From contig OZ037766.1 in NCBI GenBank assembly GCA_964035545.1, positions 16,996,222 to 17,060,221 on the forward strand: DNA of 64,000 bases, written 5' to 3'. Under the pieces are notes generated by a model. That model saw only the letters and a list, made by a program, of their open reading frames with translations. It was not told the origin of the DNA and ran no database searches. Shown here one piece after another: positions 23,501 through 35,500 of the stretch (the first letter of the stretch is position 1; every line of letters begins with the position of its first letter). Both the position numbers and the translations under genes were made by a program. This stretch comes from Bugula neritina. Taxonomy: Eukaryota; Bryozoa; Gymnolaemata; Cheilostomatida; Bugulidae.

Positions 23501-26500
23501 TCTATTGCTGATGAATCTGAAAATTTTCAGTCTGAAGAAACTCCTACCATTAATAGTATGAGCTACTGCTTTATGTTATATTATACCCCTACTACTAGTA
23601 GTATAAGCTAAGCGAGCAACCGTGGTCTAGGGGTTAGAGCGTTTGCCTAGTAAACACGAGGCTATGGGTTCGAGCCCGGATAAAGGCCATTGGTAATGTT
23701 AGGAAGAGCATCTAGTCATGATTGCTCCTGTGCCTTATTTAAACAAGTCCTTAGCCCGATTTAACAAAAACCCTTTCTATGAGGAGTTTCTCACAGGGAT
23801 AGTGACTATAATTTTGTGTGAGTGCTTAATAGTATAAGCTACTGCTTAATACCCCACACTCCTTAGTTAATAGCTATATATGTTTTAATAATCTGTTATT
23901 GTTGCACTGAGCTTTATGGCTTTATTAGCACTTCCTAATCATGTTATTGATGCTAAATTGCTGTTTATGATTTATTAAGCTCATCAATAAGTATATTTTA
24001 GTTATGTTAAGCAAATGTTATTTGATAAGGCATAGTAGTTTATGATGCAGCGTAATACAACATATATTATATAATTTTCTATGCCAATACAGCTTTAAGC
24101 ATTATAGGGTATTTACTAAATGGGTGAAGAATATACTTTTAAACATTCTTGTCTATTTTTCCTGCTCACGGATCTGCTGCTGCCACTGCCATAACAGTTA
24201 AATACTAATTTTAAAAATTATAGTCTAAGAAAATCTGTATAACCTGCAATAATGCTAATATTTTCAGCCAAAGCAGGTAAACCGGGTAAGGCAGCAGTGG
24301 CCAGTTTTTCGGCAGGTCAGCAGACTCTTCTAGTTGACCATCTGCTGGATGTTGACCATGAAACTCTGTACTTCTGGGTCAAGTCTCTCACAGGATGTTG
24401 GCCAGAAAGTATTCAGTTGTCTGCAGACGAGGAGAGAGCCGTAGTACGAGTTCCTACTATTGTCAAGTTGGGTAAGTGTAGTGAGTTTGAGTAGTAGTCT
24501 CTTCTTTCTCAAGTTTTTTGACTAATAATACAATAACATTAAGTAAGCTTTCAATAGTCAATACTTTCATTATGCCTCATATTTGTGTAAGTAGGGTCAA
24601 ACTTATATGCTTAATCATTGTTTCTTTTTGTTGCTGCTAATTTATTTGTAATTAAATCTACTTAACATAATCTTAATTTAATTTTGATTGACAAACTTTT
24701 TGCTTGGTCAGATGAAAGCGAACTGGAGGAATTGATTTCTGATGTAAATTACCATCTCCACGGTGAAAAACTCGCCATAGCTAAAGTTCTTTCTACCTCC
24801 CAAATACAAGTCATTTGCTCCTCCACTAGCACTACAGCTGAGGCTATAGACAAAGACATCATTGAGACCTACTTCAGTAACCCAAAGTATACCGGAATCA
24901 AAGACTTTAATGCTATGAAGAAAGTAAAACCAGCCTCCCCGTTGGATGGTCTGCCAGTGTTTATTGTGACTTATGCCACTGCAGATGGTGAGTGAGTGAG
25001 TGAGTGAATGAGTGAGTGAGTGAGTGAGTGAGTGAGTGAGTGAGTGAGTGAGTGAGTGAGTGAGTGGGTGAGTACACAGTCAAAGTAGGCTCTCACAGGG
25101 TTCAAATAAATATATTAAGTAGTAAATCTATTGTAGTTGTTGACAGGAGCTTTATTGTTTGTAAATATTTTCCTTTATATACTGTATTGTACATTTCCTG
25201 TTTTTTTAACCAAATTACTGATTGAAAGTGCGGAGATTTCTTGTTCGCTTCTGTGTTTAACTACAGTAACTTAGTAAATCAACATAACTTGTGGCAAACA
25301 TTTTGCTCTTTTTATATTTTGTAAGTTGTAGTTACAGATCTGTACGTGTATCTGTATGTGTGGGAGTTATCTGTACATGTGGGAGTTATCTGTACGTCTG
25401 CAAGTAACGTGATAGAACCAGACTCATTGAAAGGGGTGGTAGGTACTGTTAAATGTATGTGACTTGTGTAGATGTTGACTGTGTGATACGAAAGAAACCT
25501 CACAAGCAGAGCCAGTGGAGGTTTGATGTAGCAAAGTACTATGCAGACGTTGGTGTCTGTAAACCAGACAGTCTGGTTGTGTATTCACCGGTTGAAAGGG
25601 GAGAGACAGAAGGTATGTCAACGGAGTTATTCTTCATCAATATGCTGCCACAATATAACTTATAATCATTTTAGTGTAGAATAAGTTATTGTTTTTTATT
25701 AGGTTGTGTTCATCAGTTGAATTATGTAAATAGAACAGCTTTACCTACCCTAAGTTGGGACATCCTTACTTTTTTCAGATGCTGCTAAGATTCGGGAGAT
25801 GCCTGCTCTCTTTGTTAGTAGTATTGATGAACGTGACCTTGGCACTCTAGAAATGTTGTTGAGTAATCAGAAGCGTTCAGGGGGTGGACCCATCACATCC
25901 TGTGACTTTGTTAGGAGAAAGGAGAGACTTGTGAAAGTTATATACGAAGACCCCAAAGGTAATTAGCAATTTAACTGATGTTTGGTGCATCTTGTTATAC
26001 TGTACGGCTTAATAACAAAAACTCTACTTCTGAGTTCTAGAGGAAGTCTTGTGTTGACTGTTGACTATACTGTACTATGAAAGCATACTCTGTACATGCT
26101 TGTTATATGATGGATGCTGTTTTATCCTTATACTAATGTAATGTTTGCCAACATGCTGAGGAAACTGGACGCCTTCTTTCTCAGCTATTCTCAATCCTCA
26201 CTTATCTGCTAGCTTTTCACCAACCTTGACATCACAAGCATTTGTTGCAAATGTTTGATTTATTTTGAAAAAAAACTTAGTTTCAATGTTATTTCAATAA
26301 AAGTCGATGAAAATATACTTTAGCTAATTTGTAGTTGCGGATAGAGTGTATTCTGCACATTGCTCCCACAAAACTTTATGCTTGAATGATAAAATCCTGG
26401 AGATGGAATTGGAGCTCCCTTGGTTGACAGATCATCATGATGATCACAGAGTGAGAGTTTCTGGTCTCACAGAGGAACTTGATCCTGAGAAACTCAGGTT

Positions 26501-29500
26501 CTATCTGTCAGCTCTCTCCAACAACTCTGTGAGGCAGATGAGTTTCAACAAAGAGCAGACACGAGCCATTGCTGAGTTTAAGGGATCACTTGGTGAGTTC
26601 TGATTAACTATTCTAATTGATTTGCCTTTTAAACCAAAAAACTTTCTGAGAAAACTGTAATTATATTTTTATTTAAGATTCCGGCTAGCAATCGCATTTT
26701 AAAGTGTTTAAATTTTAGATTTTGGGCTGTTGCTCTCTAACCAGCACAAGTTCCCTCTTTCGGAATGTTCTCTAAAGATACAGCAGGAACCAAAGCCGTA
26801 TCAGTTAACAGCAACTGGCTCCCTTACTAAGGATGGTATTGAGTTGCCATTGGAGAACCTGTTGAGAGGAAAATTTAATAAGGATGTGGATATTGTGGCT
26901 GAGCGGTTGACAGGCCATTCAGATAAATGGATAATAACCACTTCACCAGATGGTAAATTTTCCATACTCTGTAAAAAAAGAAAATTTATTAGCCGAAGAT
27001 TCTTTTAGGATGGCAAATTTTCTTCATTAATTTTCAAATACTCTATAGTCTATAATCTTACTGGAAATTGGTGCGATTTATAATGCTTAGAAATAAATTT
27101 GTATATTTTTAAACAGATATTAATTGCAGTGGTTGAGCTATGAATTGTGTTAAATTGTGTGAGTTAGGGTGCTTTCGGGTTTTCTTAGATTTGTATACTC
27201 GTGTATCACATACCATTTACACTGCAGTTGCAATATGTAGGAAAATTATATTCATTTAAATTTTTTTCTTATTAATTGAGTTGCAAAGTAGAATGATAAA
27301 TCACATGGATGTACAAAAGTTGTTGCTTTATTCACTTGATGCCTGTTGGTGATAAACTTGTTTATTTGTTTTCATAAATTTGCAAACCGTTAGACTCTTC
27401 TGCACAAGTTAAGTACTATCTTCCATAAAACTACCCTTGAACAGCTACAAGATTCTGAAAATATAACTCCAAGGTTATAGCAATATGACAAGACAGATTT
27501 TAGATAAAATGACACAGGTAAAACGGCACAAATAATAGGGGCGCAGGTAATAAGGGCACAGGTAATAATGGCATTGGTAATGATGGCACAGGTAATAATG
27601 GCATAGGTAATAATGGGCAGACAGAAAAAGATGACTAGTCAATACACCCACAAGCAGCTGTCTTTATTAGGGCTGCATCGTCTATCAACATTCCATTATG
27701 GCTGCTCCATAAGCAAAGTACACACCAAGCTATTCACTAGGCTGTCAGCTAGCAATTGCTTGTAATTAATAATGTACGCATATGTTGCGAGATGTTGCAA
27801 CCCTAATTGAGGCAGTCGCTTATATGGGTCATAGTGTAATCTCAGGCTAAACAGTCACAAGTAGGCAACACGCATGCCACCCACAGAGCAATAATATAGC
27901 AAGAACTTAAACTAAATTGTGAGTGAAATTTATAATATTCTCAGTAAGAATGCCCTTAACTATTCTGTGTCTACTAATTTTCGGACTAATGGACCTTCGG
28001 AATAATGGGCCTTCGGAATATTGCTCCGTCCCCACAGAAAAGTAGGTAAAAATAGCATATTGATGTTGAATTTACCAAATCCCAATCATAAACCCCCAAC
28101 CCTTAAACTCTGACTCAAGTCCCAAACCTCTCACCCTAAACCCAACACTCAAACCCCTATCCCAAACTTAAATCCCTATCCCAAACTTAAATCCCTATCC
28201 TAAATCTCCAATTGCCCACCTTAAAATCCAATATTTAAAATGTGCTATTTTTACCTGTGCCATTTTTAACGGGCACCAAAAAGGCATGTAATAAATTATA
28301 TACTTCATGCAACTTAAATAGGCTCTATCTGATAGTATATCTGACTTTTCTAAAACACTGAAGAAGCTTGAAGGAAAATTGGCTGCTACCCATAATAGCT
28401 TTGATTAGTTAGTCTTAAATATGAAACAATTTCTAAGAAACTCACAATTAAATATTTCTCTGTGACTCAAAGAGCACATATTCGCTTAGCTTAGTAGCAA
28501 AAAATAAGATGGGGTAGGGTGTGGTAGCATAGCCTTTAAATAGAAATAATGCTCCTAAATACCCTTTCATCGGCTCTGCTATTATATCAAAATGATGTGA
28601 TCATAATAATGATCGAATGTAGGCTGCTCTTGTAAAACTACTTTGAGTGTGCCTTGTACATGATACTAGGTTTTGTTAAATTATATTTTTACCTCACACC
28701 AATACTTCATCTTGAAATGAGTGTACAGATTCAAAACATAAAGCGTGAAGTTTTCCATGCCAACACATATATTTTAAGGATAATTGAGGTTGTATAAAAT
28801 AAATCTTGGTGATACAACTATGAATGTTTAGATTAAAAACTTTTGAAAATTTGATATAATCAAAGTTCAATGTAGGAGTATAACCATTTATTATTGAGTA
28901 CTTGAAGCTTGTGTTATAGGTATTATGCTAATTAACTAATTACTGTCAAAATTTTACCAATTGGTTTTAAACTTTGTTTGTTTTAGTGTTGGAGTTTGTC
29001 CTAAGACAGAAGAATAGAATACGACACTGTGAAACTCTCAGCATTCATTCAGACTTCTTGGGACCAGATGCTACATGCAGAGTTCAGAAAAAGTCAGATG
29101 AACTTTCCAACTTTGTTGCCGACAATTTATTGTTGTATTTTTTGCAAAACCTTAACCTTTCTGGGCACAAAAAGTTGGAAGAGTTTCTATGTGAACACGG
29201 AATATCCCTAGCCCAAAACGGAGTGATAACTTCCAATCTTACTTCAAGCAAGCAAAAGAACAGGTTTGTCTTTTTACAATAAAGTTAATTTATTTTATCT
29301 TTATTGCAGTTTTTTTTGTTTAGAAATTTTAGTATTTTTTCTGTTTAATTTATAGAGAAGTCTTGAAAAATTGGAGAAAACGAAGACAGTTGATAGACGA
29401 TTTTATGAGAAGTAATGTCTCAGTGTACTACACACAAACATTGACCCAACAAGTCTTCAACAAACTGAAACCAAGATTTGAAAATTTGTTTGCTAACAGA

Positions 29501-32500
29501 GAAGTTGTCAACCAAGTTGTTGAAGGAAAGCCCATAGGGATTGCTGGCATAAAGGGCAATGTGGAGCAACTGGCACAGGATTTGACAAAGGCTATAGCCA
29601 AATATGAAACTGAGATTCGAGATGAAAAAGCAACCAAGACGGAGGTCCTTCCTAATGTATTTGACTACCAACTCAACTTCCTGAAACAGACAGACTTTTT
29701 CACAACACTTCAGAAAAAGCACAAGTTAAAAGCTGTGAGTGGAGATGTCCAGCAACGTGCTGTAGTTTTCACTGGTGTTCCTGCCAACATTGAAGCAGCA
29801 CAAAGAGAAACACTCAATTTGCTTCCACATCTGGCGGAATCGAAGGTGTCGGAACAGAAAAAACCTCTATTCTTGAAAGTTTTCAAAACGTCTATAGCTG
29901 AGAAGTCTATTAGACAAGAACTATTGGCTGCTGAGAAACTGCAAGCTGTTTGGACCGTGGAGAACCGAACTTTGAGTGTCTACTCTGTTGACAAAATTTC
30001 CGCTGTCAAAGCTCTGAAAATAATCAATGAAATCGTGTGGGAAGCTCAGTACCCACAAGATGGGGAGTTGGATGACCCGGAGAAAAAGATCCTCATCTCG
30101 GGAAAGTGGAATGACAAGAAAGCTGAACTCTGCAAGATGTTTGAACCTCTAGAGATAGTCAACTTCAGTGACAAACCTGGACTAGGTCTGGCTGGTCTAG
30201 CTCATAACAAAGGTCATGTTTTAGAAGAGATCTCATTTTTCTTTTCTAAAAATGTTATGAGAAAAGCCGTGTTTGATAAATTTCCAGAAAAGATCTTCTT
30301 TTTGGTCAAATATAACAAGGAAGTGTTTAAAGAGTTGGCGGGAAAGCACAATGTCAAGGTTACCATCCAGGCAGATGGTAAATCTGTTGCAATTGAAGGT
30401 ACTCGTGATGACAATGCCAACTTTGGTTGTAGTTTAGATAAACATCTAAAAGGTGTTTTTCATGGTTTCCACATAATAGACGACCGAGCCCGAGTTCAAC
30501 ACATCAATGATGATTCAGAGTTTTTAGAGACGGTCGGTTGGAGAAACAACTGCCTCGTTGTGAAGCATGAAGAAGGTGACGTGGAGACGGCTGTAGAACC
30601 TGAACCTCTGTCTGCAACTTCTCATCAAACTAGTTGTCTGTACAGTGTCACTCTGCCTTCTGGAACAGTTTGTGAAGTAAAGAGAGCAGACATAACGTCT
30701 CTTAGTCATGATGCTATTGTGAATGCTGCTAATGGTGATTTGAAGCATGGTGGAGGCCTTGCTTTGGCTATTGTTCAGAAAGGTTTGCTTCTTAAATATG
30801 TATTTCAAAATTTCCAGTATTGAGTCAATTTTGTTTGGTTTTTTTTCTAATTCGCATTGTGTGATTTATGTGTATGCGTGCGTGTGTGTAATATTCTTAA
30901 TATAAGCAATCATTTGATCCATGTGTCTTCCAGGAGGATCTGGTATTCAACAGGAATGTGATCATTATGTTCAAAAGAATGGCAAGCTGATGGAAGGAGA
31001 AGTTATGACCTCCTCACCTGGAAATTTGAGCTGCAAGAAAATTTTTCACGCAGTTGGCCCAAGATGGACGAATGGTGGAAATCATGAGGAGCCAACCCTC
31101 TTAAACTGTATTGATAATTGCTTCTTGGAGGCAGAAAAAGAGAAAATAAACTCCATTGCTATTCCTCCCATTAGTACCGGTATATTTAGATTCCCGATGA
31201 ACATGGCAGTGAAGGCCATAGTTGGAGCTATCGAGCAAAGAGAAATGAACAACGAATATCTGCCACAACTGATAAGTCTCGTAGACAACAAATCAGACAG
31301 TCTACAGCTTTTTGAAACTGAACTCCGCCAGGTGTTTGACAAAGCATCTTCACAAGAAGCTGCACCAGTAAAACCATCAAACTCAGCTAAGGCCGGACCA
31401 TCTAAATCTAGTTCTAGTTCAGGTACAAAGACTATATATTATATAGCTGTTCAGCTACAAAAACTATATATCATATACTAATTTAGCTACAAAGACTATA
31501 TATTATATACTAGTTCAGATACAAAGACTATATATTATATACTGGCTCAGATACAAAGACCATATGTTACAGATATCTTATGGTTCTATTTGTAGCAACT
31601 GGTAAATACACGATTACTGACAAGACAATAAAACTAGCATCTGGCATCAGTATTGAGTTGGTGTATGGTGACCTCGTGACATCACAGGTAGGTTGTTTCG
31701 GAATTTTCTACTGTATGTAATCTGGTTGTAGAAAAGTTACTAGTTACCATTAGTATGTCTCTACAGCCAGCTTCTAATCTGTGTTATGATCTATCTTATG
31801 TATCTGGATTGTTACTTAAACAAATCTTATCATTGCATAATGGACTACCACATAATTTTGTCCTTAGCCAGTAATAAAACTATTTTGTAGTGAACAATCA
31901 ATTATTTCACAACTTGTTTGTATGATAACAGCTTTATCTAAATTTACAAACAGCAATCGCCAAGTGGAAAGTTAGAATGATGGCATATGATACAATAAAG
32001 CCAAGTTTTTTTCTTCCAGTAAGATTTTTATGCACAATTAAAACAGAAAAAACCTCTTGCAAAATACAAAAAAGTCTTAGACTTCCTATTTTAGCTTTGT
32101 TAATAATTAGTACATTGGCATTTATCCCTAGTTTTTCAGCTGTGAAATATCAAAGACCTGCCCTCCAGCAATCCTTAATTTGACCTTTAAGAAAGCTGGA
32201 GTTATTTCTCTTTGTAAGGTTCCTTTCGTAGATTTAATTGCATCTTTTGGGCAGACCTAGTATTTAAAGCCAACACTTGGTCACTTAGTGTTACCAAATT
32301 TAGTGTAAAACTCCTAACTGGGACGTTATAGGTTTCAATTATAGCATGGTTGTCAAGAGAATACATATATTATGCCATATGTATGTATTTGTGTGTGCGT
32401 GTGTAGTGGATTGATCAGCAACAAGCATAAAACAGTATCCTTAACTTCTGGATTTATTGCTTTGTCTTTGACGTTAACTCTGTATAAGAAATATAGTTGC

Positions 32501-35500
32501 ATGCTGTACAAAAACATATGCATAAGTAACTTTTAAATATATGATATCAACAAAAACAAAAAATTCTTAAATTATAACAACACTTGCAAATCTCAGCTCC
32601 TCTGAAACTTTTCCTGGCAAATGAATTTAATAACAATTATAATACAAACTAAGGAGTTTCATTTACAGCCAAAAATAAAATCACAAGAAGCCGACAACAG
32701 CCCACCAAACTGCAAAAGCTAGCAGTATAGTTTTAGTAACATCTTGGCAAACAGCCAAGATTATCTCCGTGGCACAGTGTGTGTGTGTGTGCGCGCGCGT
32801 GGGCCTATGTGCGCGTGGGCCTATGTGCGCGTGGGCCTATGTGCGCCTGGGCCTATGTGCGCCTGGGCCTATGTGCGCCTGGGCCTATGTGCGCCTGGGC
32901 CTATGTGCGCCTGGGCCTATGTGTGTGTTTATGTGCATATAAAAGGGCTGGGTGCAAAATTCATGACTCTAATGGACAATACATGCAGCAGATTGCTGGA
33001 AAAGTTCTTTTAAAATAACTTTGGTATCTCTTTTCAACAATTTTGCTCAAACTAAACTATCAGTTATTTTGTAGGAGGATACTCTGGTAAACTCTGTGGG
33101 AAATGACATGAATCTGTCTAATGGTAAAGTTGCTGTTGCTCTGTCCAACAAAGCTGGGCCACAGCTGCAGGCAGCATGTAAAGCTCTGGCACCTATTAAA
33201 GCAGGCGACGTGAAGGAGACAGATGGGTTCAACTTGGCCTGTAAGAAAGTGCTGCACTGCAACTGTCCACGGTGGCAGGATCCTCAGGCTATACCAGTGA
33301 GTCACTAGTCATTGTCTTGCATTGACTTTAACTCTATTAATTTGAGATGTTACCTAATTTTTGAGAAGATTTTCAACCTCATGATTTTAGATCTATAACT
33401 CAGGTTCTCAACTCCAACACAGCATCATCACTTTTGTCAGCCATATTTGTATAGTCCTATAATATACATGATACTACGCTATACTATAAAATACTATACT
33501 ATATACTATACTACATACTATACTACTATACTATATATAACTATACTATATACTACACTATATCATACTATACTATACTACACTACACTATGCAATATGT
33601 GACTAACTGACTATACTACATGTATATACTATACTGTGCTGTGCTGTGCTGTACTCTATAATATACTATGCTATATTATACCATACTTTACTATATACTA
33701 CTCGTATATAGTATAGAATAGAGTAGTGTAATATAGTGTAGTATATATACTATATACTACTCGTATATAGTATATATACTACACTATATTACACTACTCT
33801 ATTCTATAATATACTACACTATACTATATACTATACTATACTGTACTATATACAATACTATACAGTAATATACACTACAATATATACTATGTGTGTGTCA
33901 GCAATCCCTCGTGTGACGAGTATGATGTCTGCTTGCAAGCCCTAGTCTGTGCCGTGATCCGTAATCCGTTCCAGTTCGAAAATCCGTAAACTCCTACTAG
34001 AGGTTGTGAGTTCTGAGGTGACTCACAAGCCCAATTCGAGATCGGCATAATTTGCCACAGTGAGGACAAATGTTACTAGAGTCAGTCACTGGTGGGTGTG
34101 TAACAGAGCATAACTCCCTGCTTTTCCTTAACAACCGTTTGTGCTCTCGTTTTTGGCGTTGTTGTTGTTCAAAAATCGCTGTCCCTTGATGCACAACAGT
34201 TCTCCAATTTTTTCTGTCCAAGGCCTGAACTTCCCAGGTCTGTGGTCGAATGAAACACTGCTTAAGGCTTTCGTGTAGAGTGTCTCTATACCTTTTCCTC
34301 TGACCACCCTGTGAGCGATTTCCAGTGTTCAGCTCAGAGTACATGATCTTTTTTGGTAGCCGGTTATCATCCATTCTTACCACATGGCCAGACCACTTCA
34401 GTTGTCTCTTCACAATCATGGTAGTAATACTTGTAGTTTGAGCTTTATCCAGGACACTGTTAGTAGTCTGCCTGTCTTGCCATTTGACTCCGAGGATTCG
34501 CCTGAGACTGCGGTTGTGAAATTTCTCGAGGGACAGCAGGTTGTGGCTGTAGGTTACCCAAGTTTCAGAGGCATAAAGTAGTGTCAGGAGAACAATGGCT
34601 TTGTATACTTTTAGTTTGGTCTGTCTGTATATATCCTTGTTGTTGAAAACGCGTGTTTGCAGCCTCCCAAATGCGGAGCTGGCGGCCTGGAGTCTTCGGT
34701 TTATTTCAGCATCAATGTTTGCTTTAGAGGATAGGCAGCTACCTAAATAGTTGAAGGTAGTGACTTGGTCTAATATTTGGTCTCCCACCTTGAGGGAAAA
34801 ATCCTCATGTCTTTCAGTATTCGGGTGTGGTTGGCACATTACTTGCGTCTTCTTGGCATTGAGTGTTAGACCAAGAGAGGTGTATGCTGTATTGAATGCT
34901 GTGAGAGCAAGTTGAAGTTCCTCCTCGGAATGAGCCATGATCATGTTATCATCAGCATACTGCAGTTCATGGATAGCCTCGGTAGCTGTCTTCGTCTTAG
35001 CTCTGAGACGTCTGACATTGAAAATATCATTAAATCTATATCTGATTCTTACTCCAGATGGCATACATTCACTCACTAGTTGAAGTACAGCAGTGAGGAA
35101 AATCGAGAACAATGTAGGTGCTATCACACATCCCTGTTTTACTCCTGTGTTCACAGGAAACTCCTTAGAGTGGTCTCCATCAACTAATACTGATGCCTTC
35201 ATGTCATCATGTAAGATGCGAATGATGGTAATTAATTTGTCGGGGCATCCAATCTTGCCTAGCACTTTCCACAGCGTTGGTCTGTGAACTGTGTCAAAGG
35301 CTTTCTTTAGATCGATGAATGCCATAAACAGATCACGGTGCTGCTCTAGGCATTTTTCTTGAATCTGCCGAGCAGCAAAAATCATATCCACAGTTCCTCG
35401 GTAAGGTCTGAAGCCACATTGGCTCTCTGGTAGGCATCTCTTTGTCAATTGGCCAAGTCTAAAACTAACTATTCTCACCAGAAGCTTTCCAGCAATGGAT

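Noticed and set aside
31977-32183. 68-codon frame in intron 23
   Set aside because: No domain and no phase-compatible splice sites; intron 23 aligns in part to the intron of the duplicate unit, which lacks this frame.
32744-33018. Open frames reading repeated [12 protein letters not shown]
   Set aside because: They are translations of the 16-bp minisatellite; since 16 is not a multiple of three the frames cycle, and no start, domain or splice context supports them.
33047-33262. Minus-strand frame opposite exon 24, and its twin at 41035-41265
   Set aside because: They are antisense shadows of the duplicated macrodomain exons and recur only because the exons are duplicated.
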